Shown one piece after another: positions 42,954 through 54,428 of a stretch of 64,000 bases of DNA. The stretch lies in contig JAUMIR010000001.1 of the NCBI GenBank assembly GCA_030847615.1, forward strand, positions 265,607,187 to 265,671,186. Reading direction: 5' to 3'. Each line of letters opens with the position of its first letter. Positions within the stretch are counted from its first letter, which is position 1. The position numbers and the translations under genes are program-made. The notes below the pieces were generated by a model. That model had not been told where the DNA came from and searched no databases. It worked only from the letters and a program-made list of their open reading frames with translations. The stretch is from Gambelia wislizenii (lineage: Eukaryota; Chordata; Lepidosauria; Squamata; Crotaphytidae).

Positions 42954-45900
42954 TGACAGCAAAAGAAGGGGGGACTCAGAGTGCCTCCATCCAGCAGTGA
43001 CTAGGGAGAGTAGGTTGAGTTTCCTATAACATTCTAGGCCCCATGTTGTTACAAGGCATGCTTGGTACTTGTCTCTTGATCTTTGTCACTCTTTATCTGT
43101 CATAGTCCTTCTTAGGTTTGGGTTGAAAAGGACTGAGAAGATGGTGTGGCTCCAAATATGCAGTAACTCAGTAAACAGCAAGGTATTGAATTCCACAAAC
43201 TAATTGTGACTAAACAACCAAATCTAATATGGGGGAAAGAAGGAACACAATGTAACACAAAAACAAAACTTAGTCTGGGCTCAGCCTGAATTCCTTCAGT
43301 CTGGTCCCCTTAAGTACCCTGTGAAAGACATGGTGCCAGTGACATCAGGTTCTACTCCGTAAGTGGTTGTGTCTCTGTCCTTTAACAGACAGACACTGCT
43401 TTCTTTCTTTTTCTTTTTTTTGACCCCTTGTACAACTTCATTTTGAAATGCTACATCTTTCCTGGGATAAAGCCCGGCCAGGTGAAAAACAAGTGGCTCT
43501 CCAGAAGATGTTAGACTGCAACTCCCTTCCACCCTAGCTGGCATAATTAATGGTGAGGAAGATTGGAATTATAGTTCGTCTGTTAATTGAAGAGGTGGGG
43601 ATATTTTAGAGCCCCACTTGTTATGCCAAAACTATATTAATATTTGGGGGAATTATTATTATTAGCTCAAATGGAAGGCTTTGAGAGGTGAGTAACTTCA
43701 GGATCTTTTCACCTATGTTTGCCAGTACTACCTGCAGAGAACTCCGGGTAAAAGTGAAATAAAATGTTTTATTGCTCGAAAAGCATTCATACATACAACA
43801 CACTCTCACAAGAGTCACACAAGCCTAGTGAAGAGTTTAAGGCAGAAAGGTTGGATAGAGGAATAGATTTGGGAAATAGGGTGATAGTTACTAATCCTGA
43901 AGAGCAGAGTTTCAGAGCACTCAGACAGAAGTGGCACTGGAAGTTCCAATCTGGGGGCGTGCCAAGAAAGAGAGTGGCTGGTCTCATCCACAGTGGCACA
44001 CCTTTCTATTGTTGGAGGACTAATGTTTATTCCCTGCTTCATATCCTGAAGGGAGTACTTCGGCTAGAACAAAGCCTAGATGGGTTTCCCACCAAATAGA
44101 CAAAGGAAACTGAAACTTGGCTGATTGCTGTTAATGCTGGGAGAAAAGAATTGATTGGTTTATGACAACCTTGTATTGCAGGACAGGAGGGGGTTCTGAG
44201 GGATATTTCCTGGGGGTTTGGGTTGGAAAGGTCACTTGATTGTCTAGGTTGTGTGACTCACTGCTAAGGGGACCAAGAAGGAATTAGCACATACCTCCTT
44301 AATGGTTTTGTTTACTAAGGGGCTTCCACTCAATCCTAATTTGGGCTTGCTTGCTAATGTTTCTAAGACACCTTCCCAGGTCCTTGTGACCTCCACCTGA
44401 TCTCATTTTGGATCACCTTGGTCTACTTGACCCCTTCGAAATGTCCAGCACTTCAAATTATGAGATATTATAGGGAAGGGGTATTAGGGCATGCTAACAG
44501 AACTCAAAGCTTGGCTAGGTTTGGGTGCTATGCACCTTGACTTGGTGAAAGAGGTATTTGCTGCTCTGCATCAGGAAGCATAATATCTTGCACCAAACCT
44601 GCTCCTACTGATTGTTTTGGTTTGGTGTTCATCAAAGATCTCTCTGATCGGTTTTTTTTAAAATTAAGGATTCCCATATTGCTGAAATAGTTGTTAAATC
44701 AGTTTAAAATTTGGTATGTGGACATGCTGTAGGATGCTATCCTTGAGCCAGCTAAGAGACTAGAGAATGTTTCAGTAAGAAAGCAAACAGCATCATGTGC
44801 TCAGTCATGCCCTCCAAGATTAACTGCAGGAAACAAATGTCATTGAGACCAACATATGAAGGACACCTCTGAGACAGGCAAATCTTTCATATTTAGAACT
44901 GGATAGAAAACCTTGTGCCACACATAGCATGTGGCTTGTTACTGTGCATGTTCATTATTTGATGCTTGAAGCATCCAGTGGTGACTTTCTAGTGTGAATG
45001 CATCATTACCAGTCAAATTTCACAGAGCACTTTCATATCTTCTCACGCACAACTTGTTCACTTGGTTTGCTTTGTGCCTAACAGTGAGCTACTGAGTAAT
45101 GTCTGAAGAGATCCTTGCTTGCAGGGATTTTTGTATGTTTTGTAACTGCTGAACAAGACAGAATAATATAGCACACTTGTACAAGTGTATACTGTATATA
45201 CAGTATATACAAATATATACTATATCTCATGGTTTCTGTTAACTTTACAGTCTTGCCCATTCTTTTCTGTATTTATGTTCCTTGAGTCCAAATTAAGCAG
45301 GGCCTTTGAGTGTTGTTGTTTGCAGTAGGTGATGAATTCAAACCAAAACTGCTTATCAACCATACTGTGTCCTTAAATTGCTTAATACTTAAGGGTTTTG
45401 CACATTCAAGGTGCCTTGTGGAATATCATGATTGAATCTTATTTTATTTTCTTGATTATTGAATCAGGCCTGCAGGTGTTTCCTTGTTTAAACCATCTGT
45501 CTTCAAATGATATGTACCAGAGAGGGACTGAGGTAGGAAGATGCAAACATCTGTCAAGATAAAATACTGTGAGGTAGGCCAAGATGGAAAACAGAACACT
45601 TCCACTTCAGTCAGACAGTAGGACCTCTGGGGAACATTTTACTCATTTCCAGGCCATTGTCGTAGAAGAATTCACATACAAGGGGGAAATGGAGGATTAA
45701 ATGAATTATCTTATAGTGGCCTAATAAAGCCTTATGTACAGAAACCCAGTAAATGTTTACAAAGTTGTTTAGTTTTTATTTTGCTGTTGGTCTGCTGCAG
45801 AATCATTAGTTTATGCAACAGTTTTGTAAGCAAAGAACTGGTTGTGCAGGGAAGCTTAGTAGTATGTGGGATCTTTGAGAATGTTTTCTCTGAAAAAGGC

Positions 45901-46985
45901 AAGTGCTGGCTATTCAGAAATGAAAATGTTCCATTTGGCTGAATGATATATATTCCTAACATTGCAGAGGATTATATTAAAGCCAATCTGTTATTTTCTT
46001 CCGTAGTTTCTAAATCTACTTAAAAATTAGGTGTACATAGCAAATGAAGCTTATCAGGCATGCAAAGCAATATAAATATGTTAACTGTATGTATAATATT
46101 TTTAGCGCTTTGTAGAAAAAGCTATCTTAACGAGGAGCATTCAGAGAACACTACAGGGCACTGAAGGTTGAGTAAAAGGGTAACTGGATTGTGGTTTCTG
46201 TATTTGCAGTTTGATACTGGTAGAAAGAACGTGGGGTTCTAAAATGCAGCAGCAGCATTTGTCTGTTTCCAGAATAATAAAGGGAGTATCTCATTTGATT
46301 GTAAAACGTACAAAGATATTTCACAAATTGGCACTTCTAATAAGCATGGGCTGCTATTGTGTTCTTAGCTTTTCAAAGTGCTATCGTAAGTCTCCCCCCT
46401 CCATGTTTATTGGTGCTATATATGCACCCAGATCCAGAGGATGGTTACTTGGAAGTTTCACTGAGACTGGCTTCCAAGAGCATGTGCTTTAGAGTTGGTG
46501 TGGGGCTGGGATCCAGCAAGGCCCATCCCGTCATGGAGCTGGTTTCTGTCAGTGGAATTAGAAGGGGCAGTCCCTGCTGTGCACCCCAAGATCCTGCTCT
46601 AGAGTGCTGAGAAACCCTGTGAAGCCTCTCTTCAGATGGCACCAAGGACTGCAGGAGGAAAGGAAGAAAGATTTAGGCCTTAGCCTGTAGGAGTAAAGAG
46701 CAACTAAAAACTCTGTTGCCACTCCAAGATTAATAAAAAGATCACAGCTACAATCTTTGGATGTTAAAGTCCTTTCCATCACTTGTATAAAATATTATCC
46801 ACAGGTGGAAGGTAGAGGGGAAAAATTATGTCTGTGGGTAGAGGAAGGAAAACTGTAGCAAAATGGTAATGAAATGCCAAAAGTCTGATCTATGACAATT
46901 TTGTTAAAGCTTGAATGTACTGTAAAGAACCAGAGGGAGCATTCACTAACAGAGCTTTTGGTGATAACCTACACATCTGACAGTT

Positions 46986-47216
46986 AAAACCTCACTAAGG
47001 AGATTTTCAGACTACACTGTTATAGTGTTACTATTCCACTTTAACTGCCCTGGCTTCCTGCTGTGGAATTCTGGGCTTTGTAGTTTAGTGAGGCCTAAGA
47101 GCTCTGGCTGAGAGTTGCAAATGCCCCTTCCTAAACTGCAAATCCCAGGATTCAACAGGAGGCAGCCATAGTAAATAAGGTGGAATAGTAACACTATAAC
47201 AGTATTGTCTGAAAAT
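46986..47216. mobile_element. Palindromic MITE, sister of 22885-23098
   Basis: GGAGATTTTCAGACTACACT, then TATAGTGTTACTATTCCACT at the left, and AAGGTGGAATAGTAACACTA, then GTATTGTCTGAAAATCT at the right. It is collinear with the upstream copy but about 15 bases longer in the middle (GATTCAACAGGAGGCAGCC), so it is probably closer to the founder form. Confidence 0.75.
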
Positions 47217-47792
47217 CTAGCAACTCATCATCTTTCTTGCTTATGCTCAGAATGTCTTTCTTGAATATCTTCCCCCTGTTCTTGTATCAAATATTTAAAC
47301 ATATGCAAGACCAGAGAAAGGTTGTAGAGAAGGTTGTATCCATGACATTGTGAGGAAAGGTAATGTGTACAAGCATTGGTGTATTTATTTATGCCCTCAC
47401 TTGCTCACGATTCCCAGCAACTGGTATTTCTGATACTAGAGATATAGCCCTTATGACTTGCAGCCATTTGGTGGTCTAATCCTTTATTTTGTAAGTAGCT
47501 TCTTTAAAATACTTTCAATAAAAGCACAGGGAAAATGTCAGCTACAGAAACAACGTGGCTTTCTTGTGGTGTCAGGATCACTTGGTGGAGCTTTCTGCCC
47601 TCCTCCTATCCTCCACCCCATTATCGTCCAGTGCTATCACAATTTGGCCAGCACTCTCACCTGAACACCTCTAGAATTTGTACAGCCCTTGAAGGAGACC
47701 TGTTCTTCCATTGGTAATAGCTTGTAGTTGATAGGTATCAGCTGATATATCTGATCATTCTATTGATTGGAGAAGGATAGAGGATAACCAGT

Positions 47793-48356
47793 GGGTTGTC
47801 TATATGGTGAAAATACTCCTCACAGAATTTGCTGGGAAGACAAACCGTCTTAATGGGATCTCGTATTGTCTCATCGTATTGTGAAGGAGGGGGGCCAAAA
47901 AGAGCAAAAACTGTGCGAGAAAGGCATTTGCAGCTTTTCCTGACTTTAAAAAAAAGCTCTGTGTGATATGTGCATTCTCGCTCGTTAAGACAAGCAATTC
48001 AACATGAATCGCTTCCCATACAAGAGGAAGTGCAAACCTGATTGGCTGAACAAGCACAGGGGCAGGGCTTGGTTACAGGGCAAGCACCCGCTGCCACCAC
48101 GTTGGATCTTTTTTGGGGGGGGGGGTAAAGGTGAAATATCGCTTGTGCGCACCATAGAAATAGGATTTTTTTTTAAAAAAACAAGTTTGCTGGCAGCAGA
48201 TTTTAAAATGTGAATAATTCACTTGCGACTGCCACCTCAGCTACAGGCATGTGAAGTTTATGGGGGGTGTAAAACCATGCAGACAGGTTGCAGCTGCTGT
48301 TACTTGCTATTACTGTGGAGCAATCCCCGTTTTTCCCCTTCATATAGACAACCCCC
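47793..48356 (+). mobile_element. Family D DNA element
   Basis: The termini GGGTTGTCTATATGGTGAAAA and its inverted partner CCCCTTCATATAGACAACCCC bound about 560 bp. Inside are GGAGGGGGGCCAAAAAGAGC, CCTGATTGGCTGAACAAGCA (inverted CCAAT, about 48035), AGGGGCAGGGCTTGGTTACA and CACCACGTTGGATCTTTT, collinear with 63250-63610. No transposase. Confidence 0.65.
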
Positions 48357-48484
48357 AGTACTTTTTCCCCATCACCTGCTGCCTGTCTCCCCAGCGTACT
48401 CCAGTTAACAGATCCTGAAGATTAATCCTGAGAATTTCTGCAGGCAAAGGATGGGGTCTTCCACAGAGAAATGACTTCTCAATC

Positions 48485-48540
48485 TTTCTCTCTGGCTTTT
48501 CTTCACAAACTAAGATTCAGGAAGGATTCATCCCGCGCAC
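48485..48540 (-). mobile_element. Terminal scrap of zinc-finger LINE (family B)
   Basis: TCTGGCTTTTCTTCACAAAC followed by AAGATTCAGGAAGGATTCAT equals the family B 3' end at 23793-23840. Confidence 0.7.
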
Positions 48541-48837
48541 ACACTTTTTCTTGTATAAGTTTCCAGGTTCAAGCCTTCACATCATAGGTTCAATACCTGA
48601 CAGGCAGAGCAGGAGCCAATGCATGTCTGAATGTCTGGAGAGCCATGCAGATCAACCTTCCTCAAGTGGTGCCCTTGAGTGTGGGGGGAGGGTGTCAGAT
48701 TACAGCTCCCCTCATCCCCAGCCAGTAGTTTGAAGCTGGAACCTTTGGTATGCCAACCATGTCCCTTGTCACTGAACTCCAAAGCGTCCCATAGTCCCAT
48801 TTCGTTGTGCTGTCAATGCAGTGGACCTGAATACTGG

Positions 48838-49235
48838 ATTTTGTGCATTATCATTAAATACCGAAGTCAGAGTCATCCAGGCCATAGTATGCCCAATTTC
48901 GTGAAAGCTGGACAGTGGAGAAAGCCAATAGGCAGAAAAACAACCCACTCTCGTCTGAAATGTGATGCTGGAGAAAAATTCTACAGATACCATAGACTGC
49001 CAAAAAGACAAATAAATTGGTCTGAGAACAAATCAAGTCTGAACTCACTAGAAGCAAAGATGACTAAACTGGGGCTGTCGTACTTTGGGCATATCTTGAG
49101 AAGACATGACTCATTGGAAAAGATGTAAAATTTGGTAAAGTGGAAGGCTTTAGGAAAAGAGGGAGACCACATTACAAATGGATTGACTCAAAGAAGCTAA
49201 TGCCCTGACTTTACAAGACTTGAGCTGGGCTTCAT
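48838..49235 (+). mobile_element. RTE/BovB-type LINE, C-terminal fragment
   Basis: The plus strand encodes SLEAKMTKLGLSYFGHILRR followed by HDSLEKM, then after a stop GKVEGF and RKRGRPHYKWID in shifted frames, then NALTLQDLSWA. The LSYFGH..RR..SLEK and RGR..KW.D motifs are the C-terminal end of RTE-clade reverse transcriptases. Upstream (48880-49020) a related segment, KAGQWRKPIGRKTTHSRLKC, is present. Decayed. Confidence 0.75.
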
Positions 49236-49884
49236 AGTGTTGACGTAAGTTGAATTTTACTTGACAGTGAATAACAATAACTACAAATGGTTTTCAGCAC
49301 TGTTGGGAGATCATTGGTTGATGGAGTGATTGAACATGGATCTGGTTTGAAGATCCAGTTGTTAACCAGGTGCTCTTTCTGTCCCCTTCCTCCCCACATC
49401 CCCACCATGACCTTGAAGGTGGAGGTGGCATGATTCTGTTCCTCCAGTCCTCTTAAGAATAGTTGTGATTGTTCCAAGGAGCACTTTAAGGCACTTTGCA
49501 CCCAGAAAGTGCTTGCTAAGTGTTACGGTAAAGACAGCTATTACTGCATTCAGAGCCAAGTAACATCCAATTAGCAGAGTTCTTCTTTGTACATTTGTTG
49601 TTTTGCTGTGTGAAGTCATTTCTTAGCTTCCCTATATCTCCAGCTGTGAGGTGAATGCAGTGAGCAATTGTTGTGATAATGACATACAGGTAAAGGTAGT
49701 TGAGGATCTTTTGATGAGCACTTAGCTGAATGTTCCTGCTTGGAATTATCAACTGGCAGTGCAGAGCTGTAATGCTAACAATTCAGTTGTCATCTGTACA
49801 TTTCTGTAAACAGCCACTGATGCAGATTATACCATTTAACAGTCATTAGTTATCATTTCTAGCTCTTTGTAGTGTTTTGCCATG

Positions 49885-50515
49885 TTTGTATGAGATGGGT
49901 CTGAAACATGGGTCACCTATCGCCAACATTTACAACTCCTCGAACGTTTTCATCAGCGCTGTATACGTGCAATCCTAAATATACACTGGATTGACTATGT
50001 GACGAATGTTGCTGTCCTTGAGCAAGCAGGGATCAGCAGCATTGAGGCCATGATATTGAGAACACAGCTGCGCTGGGCAGGGCACATTTCTAGGATGGAG
50101 GACCATTGCCTCCCAAAAATAGTACTCTACGGTGAACTAACTCACCACGGGTCAGCGTAAGAGGGACGCTCCAAAAAAGCGATACAAGGATTCACTGAAA
50201 CAACATCTCATGCTTTGCCAAATTGATCACCAACAATGATCTGTCCTGGCTTCACATCGGGAGGCATGGAGACGCACTATCCACAATGCTGCAGCCTTAT
50301 TTGAGAACTCACGCCGAACAAGTCTTGAAGAGAAATGACAATGCAGAAAGAATCACAACCCGGAAACATCACCCAAGGAGACCTTCTGCTGTGCTTTCTG
50401 CAACCGGACTTGTTGATCTCAGATTGGCCTTTTTAGACATCAGTGCGTTTGCAAAAAGCGCGGGATGAGTCCTTCCTGAATCTTCGTTTTCGAAGAAAAG
50501 CCAGAGAGAAAGAAT
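49885..50515 (+). mobile_element. Zinc-finger LINE (family B), 3' part, heavily decayed
   Basis: GAAACATGGGTCACCTATCG starts collinearity with the 24k copy (SETWVTYRHH). Further matches are AGGGACGCTCCAAAAAAGCG (RDAPKKRYKDSLKQHL), HNAAALFENS and the zinc-finger region CAFCNRTC near 50388-50412, ending GAAAAGCCAGAGAG. Many stops. It lies just before the hAT/array complex. Confidence 0.8.
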
Positions 50516-50671
50516 GAGATTTGAAAGATGTGATGGGCAAAAGTGCGGATTTTGCTGGTCAGTGTAGAGCAGTGTTTCTCAACCAGGGTTTCCTGAAACC
50601 CTAGGGTTCCCCAAGAGGTTGCTAGGGGTTCCTCAAGAGATTGTGATTGTAGGGGGAAAGCAATAGCAGTA

Positions 50672-50750
50672 CAGTCGTCCCTCCACATTCGCGAACTTGA
50701 CATTCGCGGTTTCGATTATTTGCGGTTTTGCGAGGGGCCCCCACGGGCCC
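50672..50750 (+). mobile_element. Tigger-like terminus next to the array
   Basis: TA|CAGTCGTCCCTCCACATTCG followed by CGAACTTGACATTCGCGG and TTTCGATTATTTGCGGTTTT is a Tc1/mariner Tigger-type terminal repeat. The matching inverted terminus (GGGACGACTG then TA) was looked for around 53830-54200 and not seen. The element is therefore truncated, or its other end was replaced. Confidence 0.6.
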
Positions 50751-50764
50751 CCCCAAAACCGCAA

Positions 50765-53700
50765 CACGGGGCCTCCAGAGGCCCCATGAAAGCCCTGGGA
50801 AGGAGCGGGGAGGGCAGGGGAGACCTCCACGGGGCCTTCGGAGACCCTCCGGAGGCCCCGCGAAGGCCATGGAAAGGAGGCGGGAGGGCTGGGGAGGCCT
50901 CCATGGGGCCTCCGGAGACGCTCCGGAGGCCCCACGAAGGCCTGGGGAGGGAGGGGGAGGGCCGGGAGAGGCCTCCTTGGGGCCTCCGGAGACGCTCCGG
51001 AGGCCCCACGAAGGCCTGGGGAGGGAGGGGGGAGGCTGGGAGAGGCCTCCATGGGGCCTCCGGGGACGCTCCGGAGGCCCCATGAAGGCCTGGGGGAGGG
51101 CTGGGGAGGACTCCATGGAGCCTCCGGAAACGCTCCGGAGGCCCCATGGAGGCCTGGGAGGGAGCGGGGAGGGCCGGGGGAGGCCTCCATGGGGCCTCCG
51201 GAGACGCTCCGGAGGCCCCATGAAGGCCCGGGGAGGGGGTGGGGAGGGCCGGGGAGGCCTCCTTGGGGCCTCCGGAGACGCTCCGGAGGCCCCACGAAGG
51301 CCCGGGAGGGAGGGGGGAGGGCCGGGGGCAGCCTCCGTGGGGCCTTGCTAGGCCCCACGAAGGCCCGGGGAGGGAGGGGGGAGGCTGGGAGGGGCCTCCG
51401 CGGGGCCTTGCTATGCCCCACGAAGGCCTGGGGAGGGAGGGGGGAGGGCCCGGAGAGGCCTCCGCGGGGCCTTGCTAGGCCCCACGAAGGCCTGGGGAGG
51501 GAGGGGGAGGCCAGGAGAGGCCTCCGCGGGGCCTTGCTAGGCCCCACGAAGGCCCGGGGAGGGAGGGGGGAGGCTGGGAGAGGCCTCCGTGGGGCCTTGC
51601 TAGGCCCCACGAAGGCCCGGGGAGGGAGGGGGGAGGCCGGGAGAGGCCTCAGTGGGGCCTTGCTAGGCCCCACAAAGGGCTGGGGAGGGAGGGGGGAGGC
51701 TGGGAGAGGCCTCCGCGGGGCCTTGCTAGGCCCCACGAAGGCCCGGGGAGGGAGGGGGGAGGCCGGGAGAGGCCTCCGCAGGGCCTTGCTAGGCCCCACG
51801 AAGGCCCGGGGAGGGAGGGGGGAGGCCGGGAGAGGCCTCCGCGGGGCCTTGCTAGGCCCCATGAAGGCCCGGGGAGGGAGGGGGAGGGCCTGGAGAGGTC
51901 TCCACGGGGCCTTGGTAGGCCCCATGAAGGCCCGGGGAGGGAGGGGGGAGGGCCGGGAGAGGCCTCCGCAGGGCCTTGCTAGGCCCCACGAAGGCCCGGG
52001 GAGGGAGGGGGGAGGCCGGGAGAGGCCTCCGTGGGGCCTCCGGAGACGCTCCGGAGGCCCCACGAAGGCCTGGGGAGGGAGGGGGGAGGGCCGGGAGAGG
52101 CCTCCATGGGGCCTCCGGAGACGCTCCGGAGGCCCCACGAAGGCCTGGGGAGGGAGGGGGGAGGCTGGGAGAGGCCTCCATGGGGCCTCCGGGGACGCTC
52201 CGGAGGCCCCATGAAGGCCTGGGCGAGGGCTGGGGAGGACTCCATGGAGCCTCCGGAGACGCTCCGGAGGCCCCATGGAGGCCTGGGAGGGAGCGGGGAG
52301 GGCCGGGGGAGGCCTCCATGGGGCCTCCGGAGACGCTCCGGAGGCCCCATGAAGGCCCGGGGAGGGGGTGGGGAGGGCCGGGGAGGCCTCCTTGGGGCCT
52401 CCGGAGACGCTCCGGAGGCCCCACGAAGGCCCGGGAGGGAGGGGGGAGGGCCGGGAGCAGCCTCCGTGGGGCCTTCCTAGGCCCCACGAAGGCCCGGGGA
52501 GGGAGGGGGGAGGCTGGGAGGGGCCTCCGCGGGGCCTTGCTAGGCCCCACGAAGGCCCGGGGAGGGAGGGGGGAGGCTGGGAGAGGCCTCCGTGGGGCCT
52601 TGCTAGGCCCCACGAAGGCCCGGGGAGGGAGGGGGGAGGCCGGGAGAGGCCTCCGCAGGGCCTTGCTAGGCCCCACGAAGGCCCGGGGAGGGAGGGGGGA
52701 GGCCGGGAGAGGCCTCCACGGGGCCTTGCTAGGCCCCATGAAGGCCCGGGGAGGGAGGGGGAGGGCCCGGAGAGGCCTCCGCGGGGCCTTGCTAGGCCCC
52801 ATGAAGGCCCGGGGAGGGAGGGGGGAGGGCCGGGAGAGGCCTCCGCAGGGCCTTGCTAGGCCCCACGAAGGCCCGGGGAGGGAGGGGGGAGGCCGGGAGA
52901 GGCCTCCGCGGGGCCTTGCTAGGCCCCACGAAGGCCCGGGGAGGGAGGGGGGAGGCCGGGAGAGGCCTCCGCGGGGCCTTGCTAGGCCCCACGAAGGCCC
53001 GGGGAGGGAGGGGGGAGGCTGGGAGAGGCCTCCATGGGGCCTCCGGAGATGCTCCGGAGGCCCCATGGAGGCCTGGGAGGGAGCGGGGAGGGCAGGGGAG
53101 GCCTCCATGGGGCCTCCGGAGACGCTCCGGAGGCCCCACAAAGGCCCGGGAGGGGGGGGAGGGCCGGGAGCGGCCTCCGTGGGGCCTTGCTAGGCCCCAC
53201 GAAGGCCCGGGGAGGGGGGGGAGGCTGGGAGAGGCCTCCGCGGGGCCTTGCTAGGCCCCATGAATGCCCGGGGAGGGAGGGGGGAGGCCGGGAGAGGCCT
53301 CCGTGGGGCCTTGCTAGGCCCCACGAAGGCCCGGGGAGGTAGGGGGGAGGCTGGGAGAGGCCTCCATGGGGCCTCCGGAGACGCTCTGGAGGCCCCACGA
53401 AGGACCGGTGAGGGAGGGGGGAGGGCCTGGAGAAGCCTCCGCGGGGCCTAGCTAGGCCCCACGAAGGCCCGGGGAGGGAGGGAGGAGGCTGGGAGAGGCC
53501 TCCGCGGGGCCTTGCTAGGCCCCACGAAGGCTCGGGGAGGGAGGGGGGAAGCTGGGAGAGGCCTCCATGGGGCCTCCGGAGATGCTCCGGAGGCCCCATG
53601 AAGGCCTGGGGGAGGGCTGTGGAGGCCTCCATGGGGCCTCCGGAGACGCTCCGGAGGCCCCATGAAAGCCTGGGAGGGAGAGGGGAGGGCCGTGAGAGGC

Positions 53701-53830
53701 CTCCGCGGGGTTTCCGGAGACTCTCCGGAGGCCCCATTGAGGGCTTGGGCGGGAGGGGGGAGGGCTGGGGAGGCATCCACGGGGCCTTGGGAGGGTCTCC
53801 AGAGGCCCCGGGAAGGCCTAGGAAGGGAGT
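50765..53830. repeat. GC-rich tandem array of about 45 hairpin/G-run units
   Basis: Units of 62-75 bases carry three blocks. (a) A palindrome, either GGGGCCTCCGGAG-ACG-CTCCGGAGGCCCC-type (13-bp perfect stem, units of about 74) or GGGGCCT-TGCT-AGGCCCC (7-bp stem, units of about 63). (b) A linker CACGAAGGCC. (c) A G-run block such as GGGGAGGGAGGGGGGAGG, then CTGGGAGAGGCCTCC. Unit starts at 50905, 50979 and 51053 give a period of 74; starts at 51466, 51528, 51591 and 51654 give 62-63. Both unit types are interspersed in blocks. The G-rich strand is the HIBCH sense strand. Stop-free frames on both strands (up to 547 codons, Pro/Gly/Ala/Arg repeats) come from the composition and are not genes. Confidence 0.95.
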
Positions 53831-54190
53831 GGGGAGGCTGGAGTGGGCTGGACTTCCGGTTCAGGAGCCGAGGGGAGAAGAACCTCGAGTCGGGCCTCCG
53901 CTCGAGTGTATCTGTTCTATGTCTTAAATTTGGGATATACCCAAACTGTGGTGCAGTCGAGGAACGACAGCAACCCAGTGGGGTTAGCGATTCCCGGCAG
54001 ATCCCTCGATCTCTGTCGGAACGGAGGTTCAGACAGGGGGAGAGGTCGATCGCAAGGGAGACTAGTAGCCATTAAGGCATAGAGACGGTCCTCGGACCAA
54101 ACCCTCACCGCTCCTGAATTTTATAAAAAGGACGGGACTGAGATCGACTTGAATAAAGAAACCTTTTCTTTATTTTGATTTGGGGCATAG
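53831..54190 (+). other. Unidentified segment between the array and the hAT end
   Basis: Moderately GC-rich and unlike its AT-rich surround: TGGACTTCCGGTTCAGGAGC, then GAACCTCGAGTCGGGCCTCC, GGTTAGCGATTCCCGGCAG and CTGTCGGAACGGAGGTTCAG. A TATA-like ATTTTATAAAAAGGACGGG (about 54119) is followed about 30 bases on by AATAAAG (about 54154) and a T-rich TTTTCTTTATTTTG. That order resembles an LTR U3-R junction or a retroposed transcript end. No left partner was found, so I leave it unclassified. Confidence 0.4.
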
Positions 54191-54428
54191 AACAATGTTT
54201 ATGCAGGGGTTTCCTGAGACCTGAAAATTATTTCAAGGGTTCCTCCAGGATAAAAAGGTTGAGAAAGGGTGGTGTAGTGCATACATTTTACTCAGATAAA
54301 ATTTTGTTGCAGATTCTTGAAGGAAGTTGCTAGTTAATGTCCTGCACCCTTTGGAATTCTGATATCTTCAGTAGCATGGATACTGGTCACAGTGGGGTTC
54401 AGATGCTAGCATGCTGAACCACAATGTA

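Larger units (their letters stand above)
50570..54271 (+). mobile_element. hAT-type MITE split by the GC-rich array complex
   Basis: The left part (50570-50670) starts CAGTGTTTCTCAACCAGGG and continues AGGGTTCCCCAAGAGGTTGC. The right part (about 54190-54271) reads AAAATTATTTCAAGGGTTCC and ends AGGTTGAGAAAGGGTG, the inverted partner of the left end. The 8-base flanks GTGTAGAG (50562-50569) and GTGTAGTG (54272-54279) match at 7 of 8. So one short hAT element received about 3.5 kb of foreign DNA. No transposase. Confidence 0.75.

Noticed and set aside
43619..44503. Possible 885-bp solo LTR starting TGTTATGCC and ending GCTAACA, with a reversed AATAAA near 43760
   Set aside because: The flanking bases (CCACT and GAACT) are not a convincing target duplication, and the termini match only partly.
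50633..52276. A 547-codon minus-strand frame rich in Pro, Arg, Ala and Gly, and similar long frames on both strands up to 53776
   Set aside because: They lie wholly inside the tandem array, exist on both strands and several frames at once, and follow from a GC-rich, stop-poor repeat. No start context, splice signal or known domain.
50765..53830. CRISPR-like regular repeat
   Set aside because: Eukaryotic context, no unique spacers, unit linkers repeat too; it is a satellite.
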